DNA of 64,000 bases from Puniceicoccaceae bacterium (GTDB taxonomy: Bacteria > Verrucomicrobiota > Verrucomicrobiia > Opitutales > JAFGAQ01). Position 1 is the first letter of the stretch. Every line of letters starts with the position of its first letter. Shown in pieces: positions 27,910-36,533 of this stretch. Both the position numbers and the translations under genes were made by a program. The notes under the pieces were generated by a model. It was not told where the DNA came from and did not search any database. It saw only the letters and a program-made list of their open reading frames with translations. The DNA lies in NCBI GenBank assembly GCA_028285755.1, contig JANQOQ010000008.1:505399-569398 (forward strand), written 5' to 3'.

Positions 27910-28932
27910 ATGAATAAAGAAATACCCCTTTTGTTATTGTTGCCTTTTGCAGCGTTATTCGTGCTGGCAAATGATTCGGAAGAGATTGATCTGGATCAAT
28001 TCCCGACTACCCCGCATGGCACCAGTATCATCGACAATTCCGATGTTGCGCTCGAAGGAACCTGGATACTCGTGGAGGCTTACGCGCATACTGTCCAAGG
28101 CAAGCGGCCGCACCCATTTGCCGGGCACATGCTGACGATTAATCCAGACGGCACTTTTTTGGAGGATTATTCCACTGCATATAGCCGCAACCAATCGCTA
28201 CGCAGTCAGTATGAAGTGAGCGGCAAAAGCGGAGGGAAACTAATGATCGAGCTGGAGGCTGATTTGGATGTCTGGGATGATCCGGATGTGCTGGAGGGTG
28301 ATAAATATATCCCACATCTGGTGATGCAACGTGATATGAGCATCGGTCCCAAACCTGAAATAAAATCCCGGGGCATGCCGGTAGGCAATATGGTGCCGCA
28401 ACCACTCGGAGCTGGGCGCGCTTATAATATAGGTGATGGGGAGATTTGGGTGCATTATGATTACGAGATGGAATACGATCCGAATTTGGATACTTGGCCA
28501 AAGCTGAAACTGAGCACGATGCTGGCAAGAAAAGTGACCTGGGTTTTTCGTCGCCAGGGAACCCCGGAGTTTGCGGCGGAAGTTCCGCTGCCTGCATCCC
28601 AGACAGCTAATTTGTGGGGTATGGCCCAGCTCACAGGTCTGCCCGAGCAGAAAGCTCCACAGCCAAACCTCGCTGCAGGTGAATTTACGATTATGGTGAC
28701 CCGTTCTGGATCCGCCCCAGCGATGATCCCGGTAACCGAGGCAACTACTATAGCAGAGGTTAGGACACTCGTGACGGCCCAACTCGGGCTGACGGGCTAT
28801 GAATTTGATTTCCGCATTGCCGGCAAAGTGCTGGATGAATCTTCGACGATGGAGGCCCTAGGGTTTCGTGATCCCGGTTCCAATTTTCCCGGCCCTGTGG
28901 GGAATATCATCGTCCGTGTAAAAAATCCCTAG
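27910..28932 (+). CDS. Exported protein with lipocalin-like start and C-terminal ubiquitin-like domain
   Basis: A 340-residue protein with a hydrophobic N-terminal signal segment (KEIPLLLLLPFAALFVLAN). Residues of about 45-230 include VALEGTWILVEAY and HMLTINPDGTFLEDY, typical of lipocalin-like barrels. The last 80 residues (258-338) follow the order of ubiquitin's beta-grasp fold: a strand like EFTIMVTRSG, then TTIAEVRTLVTAQLG (compare the ubiquitin helix TIENVKAKI), then FRIAGKVLDESSTMEALGF (compare IFAGKQLEDGRTLSDYNI), then a final strand IIVRVKNP. There is no terminal di-glycine, so conjugation is not indicated. The gene lies in a sulfatase operon. Function unknown. Confidence 0.75.
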   Translation: MNKEIPLLLLLPFAALFVLANDSEEIDLDQFPTTPHGTSIIDNSDVALEGTWILVEAYAHTVQGKRPHPFAGHMLTINPDGTFLEDYSTAYSRNQSLRSQYEVSGKSGGKLMIELEADLDVWDDPDVLEGDKYIPHLVMQRDMSIGPKPEIKSRGMPVGNMVPQPLGAGRAYNIGDGEIWVHYDYEMEYDPNLDTWPKLKLSTMLARKVTWVFRRQGTPEFAAEVPLPASQTANLWGMAQLTGLPEQKAPQPNLAAGEFTIMVTRSGSAPAMIPVTEATTIAEVRTLVTAQLGLTGYEFDFRIAGKVLDESSTMEALGFRDPGSNFPGPVGNIIVRVKNP

Positions 28933-29026
28933 TTTGTAAGAGCATGCTCACGATGACAGTTAAGTGAGATTAGCTTGATACGGATTTTCTATAATCTAGT
29001 TTTGGGTGTTTTAACCCGTATAGCTC

Positions 29027-30382
29027 ATGCGTATTGTTAGCTACTGGCTGTCTTCCATATTCATTGCCTTTATCACCCATTTGAGCATCGCGCGTGCTCC
29101 CAATATCATTTTAATTTACACCGATGATATGGGCATTGGAGACGTGTCCTACACCCAGGGCAAGGTGCGCTCGACTCCGAATATCGATCGTATGGCAAGA
29201 GAGGGTAAGGTATTTGAGCAGTATTACACCAACGCCCCGGTTTGCTCGCCCTCCCGCGCAGCTGCAACGACGGGTATGTATCCGCAGCGTTGGGCCATGA
29301 ATACTTTTTTAAGCAGCATGCGGCATAATGACCTTTGCGATCAGGCACATTTTCTCGATCCAGAGGCGCCCTCGCTAGCGCGCTCTTTGAAAAAGGCAGG
29401 CTACAAGACGGCGCATATCGGTAAGTGGCACATGGGGGGAGGCCGGGATGTTATTGCACCATCGATTGCCGAGTACGGTTTTGATTTTATAGTATCCACT
29501 TGGGAAAGCCCGGAGCCTGATCCTGCCTTGACATCGAGTAACTGGATCTGGGCACCAACCGATGAAGTGAAACGATGGGAACGAACGGGGTATTTTGTAG
29601 ATAAAACCCTGGAGTTTCTTTCGGAGCATCAAGATCAGCCCTGTTACATTAATCTTTGGCCAGACGATCCTCATACCCCTTGGGTGGGTAATGAGGAATC
29701 CCAGCGGGAAGATCGAAAAGGCTACTTTGAGCTTCCGAATCTGCTGCCTGTCTTGGGTGATATCGATGTGCAAATGGAGCGATTGTTGTCGGGGATCAGA
29801 GCGCTAGGTCTTGAAGAGGATACATTGGTTATCTTTACAAGCGATAATGGACCCGCACCGACTTTTGAGCGGGTTCGCACCAATCAGCTGCGTGGTGCAA
29901 AAAACAGTCTGTATGAAGGGGGGATTAATATGCCTTTTATCATGCACTGGCCGGGCACCATTGAGCCCGGGCAGGTGGATACGGTTTCTCAAATTGCGGC
30001 GTTTGATTTGTTTCCGACATTATGTGCGATTGCCGGTGCAGCACTCCCGGAGGAATACACTCTGGATGGTCAGGACTTCAGTGCTTCCGTTTTGGGCAGA
30101 AAGCCGTTTAAGCGTGAAGGACCATTGTATTGGGAATACGCGCGCTTTAATCCACGTATGAGTATTCCTAAAATTGAGGATGAAGTGAGCCCGGTGCTCG
30201 CGATTCGCAAGGACAAATGGAAGTGCTTTACTTCATTGGAAGGGCAAGGCACGGAGCTTTATGATCTCGAGAAGGATCCTTATGAAGCGAATAATCTGGC
30301 AGATCAATATCCCGAATTAGCCCAAAAGCTTACTGCACAAATGTTGGAATGGTTTGGGAATACGGATCAATCTGAAATTTGA
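29027..30382 (+). CDS. Secreted sulfatase (CSPSR type)
   Basis: A 451-residue formylglycine-dependent sulfatase with a signal peptide (about 1-23). The N-terminal Asp-Asp metal motif is PNIILIYTDDMGIGDVSY. Cys73 in PVCSPSRAAATTG fits the C-x-P-x-R modification motif exactly. The motifs HIGKWHMGG and FTSDNGPAP complete the active site. It differs clearly from the sulfatase at 25041 and probably acts on another sulfated sugar linkage. The gene follows the ubiquitin-like protein gene by 94 bp on the same strand and may have its own promoter. Confidence 0.94.
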   Translation: MRIVSYWLSSIFIAFITHLSIARAPNIILIYTDDMGIGDVSYTQGKVRSTPNIDRMAREGKVFEQYYTNAPVCSPSRAAATTGMYPQRWAMNTFLSSMRHNDLCDQAHFLDPEAPSLARSLKKAGYKTAHIGKWHMGGGRDVIAPSIAEYGFDFIVSTWESPEPDPALTSSNWIWAPTDEVKRWERTGYFVDKTLEFLSEHQDQPCYINLWPDDPHTPWVGNEESQREDRKGYFELPNLLPVLGDIDVQMERLLSGIRALGLEEDTLVIFTSDNGPAPTFERVRTNQLRGAKNSLYEGGINMPFIMHWPGTIEPGQVDTVSQIAAFDLFPTLCAIAGAALPEEYTLDGQDFSASVLGRKPFKREGPLYWEYARFNPRMSIPKIEDEVSPVLAIRKDKWKCFTSLEGQGTELYDLEKDPYEANNLADQYPELAQKLTAQMLEWFGNTDQSEI

Positions 30383-30394
30383 CCATATTCTTTA

Positions 30395-30471
30395 TGGTGT
30401 CAGGGGGGGGGATCGAACCCCCGACCTCGGGCTTATGAGTCCCACGCTCTAACCAACTGAGCTACCCTGAC
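30395..30471 (-). tRNA. tRNA-Met (anticodon CAT)
   Basis: On the minus strand the cloverleaf is complete: acceptor GTCAGGG/CCCTGAC, D-arm GCTC-GAGC, anticodon loop CTCATAA (anticodon CAT), T-arm GGGGG/CCCCC with TTCGATC loop, discriminator A and an encoded CCA. The D-arm and acceptor fit elongator tRNA-Met; an Ile2 tRNA with lysidine cannot be fully excluded. The anticodon stem has an unusual A-G opposition at positions 31/39 and a T-G pair at 27/43. Confidence 0.93.
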
Positions 30472-30537
30472 AAATCGTGTAAAGGTGTTAGCAAAAGGAT
30501 TGGCACATAATTGTCAATCTCTGCCTTGGATAATTGC

Positions 30538-31008
30538 TTATAAGAATCCGTAACGCTGTGCAATCGTGCGACAGCCCTTTTCGAGGTGGTCAATCACACG
30601 CTCGAAACCCTGCTCTCCTCCGTAATATGGGTCGGGGATATCCCGAATGTCATCCAGTTCACCAATTTCACTGAAAAGATGTATTTTCGACAGATATTCC
30701 GGGATAAGCCGGTTTAAGTAATCAATGTGCGTTTGGTCCATGCCAATTAATAGATCGAACTTTTCACCGTCCGCCTTAGTCACCTGGCGCGCCGAGGTTT
30801 GCCCGGTATATCGTCGTCTTTGCAATGCTTTTTGCATGCGGTAATCTGCGGGTTCTCCGGTGTGATAAGCAATGGTGCCCGCACTGTCTGCGTAGTTTTT
30901 GGGGTCGATCGTCTGCTCTTTTAATGAGTGATTCCAGATAATTTCTGCTGCAGGCGAGCGGCAGATATTCCCGGTGCAAACAAAGAGTATTCGCGGTAGT
31001 TGATCCAT
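30538..31008 (-). CDS. Low-molecular-weight protein-tyrosine phosphatase
   Basis: A 156-residue phosphatase with the signature Cys11-x4-Cys16-Arg17-Ser (FVCTGNICRSP) at the N-terminus and the general-acid Asp in IPDPYYGG near the C-terminus. Such enzymes dephosphorylate tyrosine residues, often of tyrosine autokinases controlling polysaccharide export; no kinase lies beside it here. Length is normal. It is transcribed towards the tRNA gene and divergent from the coiled-coil gene. Confidence 0.93.
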   Translation of the reverse strand: MDQLPRILFVCTGNICRSPAAEIIWNHSLKEQTIDPKNYADSAGTIAYHTGEPADYRMQKALQRRRYTGQTSARQVTKADGEKFDLLIGMDQTHIDYLNRLIPEYLSKIHLFSEIGELDDIRDIPDPYYGGEQGFERVIDHLEKGCRTIAQRYGFL

Positions 31009-31170
31009 TTTGTCTAATTTTACTGAATTTTAGGCCATTCCCAAAAGAATTCAGGTTGATTTTCAAAGAAAAAATCCTTTATGTTTGATATTGACAGACT
31101 AGGTGCTGTCTCATTCTAACATTATCTTTCTCTGCAATTTACAGAATTTAATTCCAGAATTTCGAACATC

Positions 31171-31893
31171 ATGACAAACAAGCAAGGTATCGCCATTATC
31201 CCCCTTATCATCATCCTTTTGTTGGTGGGCGTCGCAGGATTTTCAATTTATAGCTGGCTGGATACGGCCAATGAGGCAAAAGCAGCCCAGGAAGTGGCTG
31301 AGCAACGTGAGCAGGAGATCAAGACTCAACTGGATGAAGCCCTCCAGGAATCAGAAGAAAATGCAGCAAAAGCGGCTGAGCTTGATGAAGAGCTAACGAA
31401 AACTCAGGAAGCAATGCAACTCGCTGAAGAAAAAGCGCAGGCAGATGCTGAGGAGAAGGCAGCCATGATCGCTGAGCTTGAAGAAAAATTTGCAGAGGAA
31501 GAAGCTGCTAAACTCGAAATGGAAGCCAAGGCCGAGGAGCTGAGTTCTGAAATCGAAGAGCTTGAGGTAGCGATTGAGGAAGCGAAAGAGCGTGAAGTTG
31601 CGATTCGCCAATCCTTAGGTGCGACTGCCGGTTCATCTACGGAGGACGGTGATGGCGGTCTTGCGCAAATTCAGGCAGAACTCAATCGCCAGCAGGCAGA
31701 GGTCACCCGTATGCGCCGTGAGCTGAGTGCGACCATCGCTGAAAAGGATGCTGCGATTGCACGTCAGCAAGAGCTTGAGAAGCTTAGTATTGAGATTCGC
31801 TATGATATTGATTACGAAGCACGCTCAATTACCTATAAGCGCCGCTTCCACTCCATGTACAATCGTTTGGCAAATCCTAAGGAAGAGCGCTAG
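31171..31893 (+). CDS. Membrane-anchored coiled-coil protein, unknown
   Basis: A 240-residue protein. One N-terminal membrane helix (about 6-25: IAIIPLIIILLLVGVAGFSI) is followed by a long Ala/Glu/Lys-rich coiled coil (about 30-210), interrupted by a short Gly/Ser/Asp stretch near 150-162, and a small C-terminal part with RYDIDYEARSITYKRRF. No enzymatic motif is present. It may be a periplasmic or cytoplasmic scaffold. A good intrinsic terminator follows the gene. Confidence 0.75.
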   Translation: MTNKQGIAIIPLIIILLLVGVAGFSIYSWLDTANEAKAAQEVAEQREQEIKTQLDEALQESEENAAKAAELDEELTKTQEAMQLAEEKAQADAEEKAAMIAELEEKFAEEEAAKLEMEAKAEELSSEIEELEVAIEEAKEREVAIRQSLGATAGSSTEDGDGGLAQIQAELNRQQAEVTRMRRELSATIAEKDAAIARQQELEKLSIEIRYDIDYEARSITYKRRFHSMYNRLANPKEER

Positions 31894-31922
31894 TTCCTCT
31901 TATATACAAAATTTTCCTATAC

Positions 31923-31954
31923 AGCCATACTCTTAATCAGGGTATGGCTTTTTT
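31923..31954 (+). terminator. Rho-independent terminator after the coiled-coil gene
   Basis: AGCCATAC and GTATGGCT form an 8-bp stem with a 10-base loop, followed directly by a T-run. It lies 30 bp after the stop codon. Confidence 0.85.
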
Positions 31955-31992
31955 GTATCGTGACTTATAAACCAAGCCGGTCATTCTACAGA

Positions 31993-32346
31993 TGTGCACA
32001 AGCGGGGATTTTAAGGAGTAATTGAGTGATAAAATAATACCGGCTTGGCTCACTATTCACAGCTTACTCACAGTCCGAAATGGCTTGATAACTGCCCTTT
32101 ACTGTCAAGATGCGCATTACACGCTTAGTCAGTTTTGTCACCCGTCTGTAACAAAAACTGTAAAATAAATGTGAATTATGGCTTATTTTGTTAATAACTG
32201 GTCAAATAAAGCCTCAAAAGCTACATTTTTAAAAATCTCTATTTACAGGAGCATTAATAGCTTTGCTAATAGGCTTTATAATGAAATGACGAAGTGCCTT
32301 GAGTTGTTCACATGCCATGTGGACAAAAAAAATACGATGTGAATAA
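31993..32346. other. Cluster of DnaA-box-like 9-mers in a non-coding region (candidate origin or DnaA-binding site)
   Basis: The 411 bp between the terminator at 31954 and the gpmI stop hold no ORF. They lie between convergent genes, where no promoter is expected. I count seven 9-mers within one base of TTATNCACA: 31993-32001 (minus), 32053-32061, 32064-32072, 32170-32178 (minus), 32304-32312, 32318-32326 (minus) and 32338-32346 (minus, exact match TTATTCACA). Two of them form an inverted pair at 32304-32326. AT-rich tracts lie between (about 32150-32290), as in a DNA-unwinding element. No dnaA or dnaN gene is in this window, so the assignment as replication origin is only a hypothesis. Confidence 0.45.
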
Positions 32347-32365
32347 CTTTATCTGGCAAGCTGTA

Positions 32366-33937
32366 TTATGAGGTAATAAGGGAACTCCCCGTCATTTCCT
32401 CGGGTTGTTCTAACCCCATCATTTTTAGTAGCGTGGGTGCAATGTCTGCCAGGCGACCCTCCGCTTTCATTTGAGCTCCTTTATGAGTATCGGATACAAT
32501 GACAACCTCAACCGGATTTAAAGTGTGCGAGGTGTGGGGGCCATCTGTATTAAAGTCATACATTTGATCGGAGTTGCCATGATCTGCTGTTACGAGTGCA
32601 CTGCCACCCACACTCAGTGTTGCCTCGAGAAGTTTGCCAACATAGTCATCCACCGTTTCGCACGCTTTCATCACTGCTTCCAGCGATCCGGTGTGACCGA
32701 CCATATCAGGGTTTGCAAAGTTGATAACCACCAGACCATATTTTTTTGAAAGGATAGCCTCTTTGGAAGCTTCGAAAACCCCTTCTGCCGACATTTCGGG
32801 TTTTTGATCGTAAGTGGAAACTTCCTTCGGGCTCGGGATGATTTTACGGTCTTCCAGTAGAAACGGCTCTTCACGGTAGTCGTTAAAGAAAAAAGTAACA
32901 TGCGGAAATTTTTCGGTCTCCGCACAGCGGAACTGAGGGATGCTTGCACTACTTACAACCTCACCTAATATATTAATCATCTTGGGAGGCTTGCGGAAGA
33001 GTATGTTCGGGCATAGGCCTTTTTCATATTCCGTCATGGTTGCATAAAAGATATCGAGCTTTGAACCGCGATCAAATCCATCAAATCCGTCTTCGATGAA
33101 AGCGCGGGTTAATTCACGGGGGCGATCCCCCCGGTAATTGTAGAAGACAACTGCATCTCCATCTTCCACGGTTGCGACCGGGTTACCTGAATCATCCACG
33201 ATTTGCGTGGCGGTTACAAACTCGTCTCCCTTCATCGACGGCTCTATCGGATTTGCGTAATAGTCCTGAATGCCTTCAAGTGCAGACTTTGCTGTTCGCT
33301 GAGCTTTGCGTCCGGTGATGCAATCATAAGCCAGCTGCACACGATCCCAGCGCAGGTCCCGGTCCATCGCCCAATAACGTCCGGTGATAGAAGCAATCTT
33401 ACCCACTCCCATTTCTGCGAACTTCGCCTCAACTTGTTCAATGTAGCCCTTGCCGCTCTCGGGGGGGGTATCCCGGCCATCCGTAAAGGCATGCAGGAAA
33501 ACATCATTCACGCCATTGTTCTTTGCCAACTGGACCAAACCATAGAGGTGCTCGAGCATACCATGCACCCCTGCATCTGAAACAATGCCCATCAGGTGAA
33601 GTTTGTCCCCGTTTTTGGCAGTTTCGATAACCTTCAGAAAGGTCTCATTGCTTTGCAAGGTGTTTTCGCTGAGGCCCTTGTTGATGCGGACGATCTCCTG
33701 ATCTACAATACGCCCGGCTCCGATATTCTGGTGGCCTACCTCACTGTTACCCATAATACCTGCGGGCAGCCCCACATCCAGCCCGGAGGCTTCAATTTCC
33801 GTTCTGGGGTATTCGGTGCGAATACGGTCAGCGACGGGTGTATTGGCGAGCTTCACCGCATTATATTGATCGTGCTTTGAGTTGTGGTTTTCACCCCAAC
33901 CATCACGAATGATGAGGACGGTAGGCTTATATTCCAT
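32366..33937 (-). CDS. gpmI: 2,3-bisphosphoglycerate-independent phosphoglycerate mutase
   Basis: About 523 residues. It interconverts 3- and 2-phosphoglycerate in glycolysis using two metal ions. Motifs: N-terminal [12 protein letters not shown], the catalytic Ser in [16 protein letters not shown], the insert domain with [11 protein letters not shown], and C-terminal [13 protein letters not shown]. The usual family start is a few residues before the DGWG motif, so the ATG at 33937 is preferred to a TTG two codons upstream. Length is normal. It follows topB on the same strand with a hairpin between them. Confidence 0.95.
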   Translation of the reverse strand: MEYKPTVLIIRDGWGENHNSKHDQYNAVKLANTPVADRIRTEYPRTEIEASGLDVGLPAGIMGNSEVGHQNIGAGRIVDQEIVRINKGLSENTLQSNETFLKVIETAKNGDKLHLMGIVSDAGVHGMLEHLYGLVQLAKNNGVNDVFLHAFTDGRDTPPESGKGYIEQVEAKFAEMGVGKIASITGRYWAMDRDLRWDRVQLAYDCITGRKAQRTAKSALEGIQDYYANPIEPSMKGDEFVTATQIVDDSGNPVATVEDGDAVVFYNYRGDRPRELTRAFIEDGFDGFDRGSKLDIFYATMTEYEKGLCPNILFRKPPKMINILGEVVSSASIPQFRCAETEKFPHVTFFFNDYREEPFLLEDRKIIPSPKEVSTYDQKPEMSAEGVFEASKEAILSKKYGLVVINFANPDMVGHTGSLEAVMKACETVDDYVGKLLEATLSVGGSALVTADHGNSDQMYDFNTDGPHTSHTLNPVEVVIVSDTHKGAQMKAEGRLADIAPTLLKMMGLEQPEEMTGSSLITS

Positions 33938-34009
33938 AGCCAATAGGATTAGAGAGAATATCCGTGGTTGTGAAGCGGTAAATTTGGATTTTTTATCCGT
34001 TTTAAACTT

Positions 34010-34043
34010 AACGGTTATCGATCAATCTTTTGCGATAACCGTT
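34010..34043 (-). terminator. Hairpin after topB, probable terminator
   Basis: An 11-bp perfect inverted repeat (AACGGTTATCG / CGATAACCGTT) with a 12-base loop starts three bases after the topB stop codon on the minus strand. The following bases are only moderately T-rich (AAGTTTAAAA), so termination may be partial and gpmI downstream could receive some read-through. Confidence 0.5.
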
Positions 34044-34046
34044 TCT

Positions 34047-36530
34047 CTATTTATCGTTTTTTGTGGTCGTTTTTTTCTTTTTGGGCTCTCGGGGCGGAAA
34101 TTTAAATGAGATCTTGCCTTTATTATCCACCGTGAGCTGTGCGGAAAACAGTTTCTTGGTTCGATTGGATCGAAAGTTCTCAATCAAGTCCGTCTCCCCT
34201 TTATCCAGTAGCTTAACCACCTGATCCTTGGGGATGGTTTTCCCCAGTAATGCCCGGCTAAGGCGGAAGCCCTTGCCCTCCTGATTATAAGTGGCGCATA
34301 AGTATGCGCTTGGTGTTTCGTAAACCGGTGCACCGTCTATCGGGGATTTGCCTACTTCTGGATAATCCTTGAGATCCAGCTTCTTGTTTCCGTTTTCAGA
34401 GTCCTCCCCATTTCCGTTATCGAATACAAACTTTACCTTATTTTCGTCGTCCAGCTGGATCATCGCGGAGAATGCTTTGCCTGCTTTTGAGCGAAAGCCA
34501 TCCAGAGGGCCAATCTTACGGTCTTTGACAAGATCGATGAGCTCCTTCTCAGAAAACTTCCGGTTGCCTACGGACTTATAAAGCGTGAAGGTTTCATCCT
34601 GTGACTGATAGGAGCGCAGACCCTCGAGCATAGGTTTACCGTCACTGGGAGAGATGATCCGGGATTCCTTTTTTGACTCCTTCTGCTCTTCGAAATTCTT
34701 GGCACTGTCTACAATCTTCTCAGTAAGCCCGACAATACCTTTCATGAATTCTTCGCGGCTCATCTTGCCGAGTTCCACCTGCCTGAGGCGATATTCCCAT
34801 TCCCCGGTGAGTGTGGGGCTGGTCAGTTCGTCCACCCCGAGAGCAAATAGGAAATTCAATAATTCTTCTGCTTTTGCCGTGGGCGATAGCTCGCGGGCTT
34901 CGCGGACGAGGTAGTTCTCTTTGATGAGGTGATCGATAATGGCTGCACGAGTCGCGGGCGTTCCCAGGCCTTTCTCCTTCATTGCGTCTGCGAGCTCCTC
35001 GTCCTCCACTAATTTCCCGGCACCTTCCATTGCGGATAGCAAAGTCGCTTCCGAGTAACGGGGAGGGGGTTTTGTGGTATCCTCTTCGAGCTCGGGCTCG
35101 ATGAGTTTAGCCTGATAGTTACCGGACGGTGCTTTATCCGCGTCTACTAAAGCCGGGATATCCTTGTCCGAGTTGTTATTGCGTTCATAGACGGCAAGCC
35201 ATCCGGGTTTCACCAGTACTTTTCCCTCAGTCTTAAAAGTATGCTCAGCTATTTTCGATAAGCGGGTCGTTACATCATACTCCGCAGCCGGATGAAAGAC
35301 TGCGAGAAAACGTCTAACGACCATGTCGTAAATCTTTTGCTCTTCCTCCTTTAGCTTTTTAGGGTTTTGGTTTGTCGGTATGATTGCAAAGTGATCTGAT
35401 ACCTGAGCGTTGTTGAAGACGCGTTTGTCTTTCGGGTTTATACGGTCATTTGCAACGATATACTCCGTGTGTTTGCCGTATTCGGCAGGGAGTGAGTTGA
35501 TTACGTTACGGCAAACACCGGGGTAATCATTGGGCAGTGCGCGCGAATCCGTACGTGGATAGGTGAGCACCTTGTGATTTTCGTAAAGGGACTGAGCAAT
35601 CTTGAGCGTCATTCCCGCAGGGAAGCCATACCGCCCATTCGCTTCACGCTGAAGGGTGGTCAAATCATATAGGCGCGGAGAGCTTTGTCGGCTTCTTTTG
35701 AGCGTTTCGGTGACGTCCGCAAGGGGCTGCGCCTCAATCTCCGCCAGGATTTTCTCTGCATCTTCTTTTTCCCAGATACGATCTGCACGATCATGCTCAC
35801 CCTGGCCTTTTTCTTCTTTCTGGTAAATTCCTTCGTATTGCCCTTGGGTGACTTCAAAGTTGCCCAGTATACGCCAATAGGTCTGCGGTTTGAAGTCCCT
35901 GATTTCGATTTCGCGCTTAACGACAAGTGCGAGTGTGGGTGTCTGCACGCGCCCTACGGTGGCCGCTTGTCTGCCGCGTGCGCCATACAGGCGGATGGTT
36001 ACTGCCCGTGTGCCATTGATTCCGATCAGCCAGTCAGACTCTGAACGAGAGCGTGCTGCTTCTTCGAGTGACTTCATGGATTGGGAGTCACGCAGGTTTT
36101 CAAAGGCGCTTTGAATGGCCTGAGGGGTCATGGATGACATCCAGAGGCGATCCACAGGCTTTTTGCATTTAGCCAGATCGTAAGTGTAGGCAAAGATCAG
36201 CTCCCCCTCGCGCCCGGCGTCGCAGGCATTGATGACACGTTCCACATCCTTGCGAGCCATGAGTTTTTTGAGCTCAGTAAACTTGGATTTAGTGCGCTCG
36301 ATGGGTTTGAGGTCGAATTTCTCGGGTACAATTGGCAGGCTACCCATACGCCAGCCCTTTAGCTTTTTGTCCATGTCCTCAGGCATATAGAGCTCAACCA
36401 GGTGGCCCACTGCTGAGCTTATTACCCACTCATCGTTTTCAAAGAATTCACCGTTTTTAGGAACCTTTCCGAGTACGCGCGCCAAGTCACGGGCTACACT
36501 GGGTTTCTCGGCTATAATCAGGCTCTTCAT
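34047..36530 (-). CDS. topB: DNA topoisomerase III
   Basis: An 827-residue type IA topoisomerase. The TOPRIM domain begins KSLIIAEKPSVARDLARVLG. Acidic DxD-type residues appear in NACDAGREGELIF. The active-site Tyr lies in LTYPRTDSRALP. The core ends near residue 600 and is followed by Topo_C repeat-like segments (IISPSDGKPML, LKDYPEVGKSPIDG) rather than classical Cys4 zinc fingers, and then a Lys-rich tail. It decatenates DNA and resolves recombination intermediates. It lies three bases after the aminotransferase start on the same strand but is read in the same leftward direction from its own ATG. Confidence 0.94.
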   Translation of the reverse strand: MKSLIIAEKPSVARDLARVLGKVPKNGEFFENDEWVISSAVGHLVELYMPEDMDKKLKGWRMGSLPIVPEKFDLKPIERTKSKFTELKKLMARKDVERVINACDAGREGELIFAYTYDLAKCKKPVDRLWMSSMTPQAIQSAFENLRDSQSMKSLEEAARSRSESDWLIGINGTRAVTIRLYGARGRQAATVGRVQTPTLALVVKREIEIRDFKPQTYWRILGNFEVTQGQYEGIYQKEEKGQGEHDRADRIWEKEDAEKILAEIEAQPLADVTETLKRSRQSSPRLYDLTTLQREANGRYGFPAGMTLKIAQSLYENHKVLTYPRTDSRALPNDYPGVCRNVINSLPAEYGKHTEYIVANDRINPKDKRVFNNAQVSDHFAIIPTNQNPKKLKEEEQKIYDMVVRRFLAVFHPAAEYDVTTRLSKIAEHTFKTEGKVLVKPGWLAVYERNNNSDKDIPALVDADKAPSGNYQAKLIEPELEEDTTKPPPRYSEATLLSAMEGAGKLVEDEELADAMKEKGLGTPATRAAIIDHLIKENYLVREARELSPTAKAEELLNFLFALGVDELTSPTLTGEWEYRLRQVELGKMSREEFMKGIVGLTEKIVDSAKNFEEQKESKKESRIISPSDGKPMLEGLRSYQSQDETFTLYKSVGNRKFSEKELIDLVKDRKIGPLDGFRSKAGKAFSAMIQLDDENKVKFVFDNGNGEDSENGNKKLDLKDYPEVGKSPIDGAPVYETPSAYLCATYNQEGKGFRLSRALLGKTIPKDQVVKLLDKGETDLIENFRSNRTKKLFSAQLTVDNKGKISFKFPPREPKKKKTTTKNDK

Positions 36531-36533
36531 GAA

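Noticed and set aside
32304-32327. The inverted pair in the DnaA-box region as a terminator for gpmI
   Set aside because: On the gpmI strand the stem is preceded, not followed, by the T-run, so it does not have terminator form.
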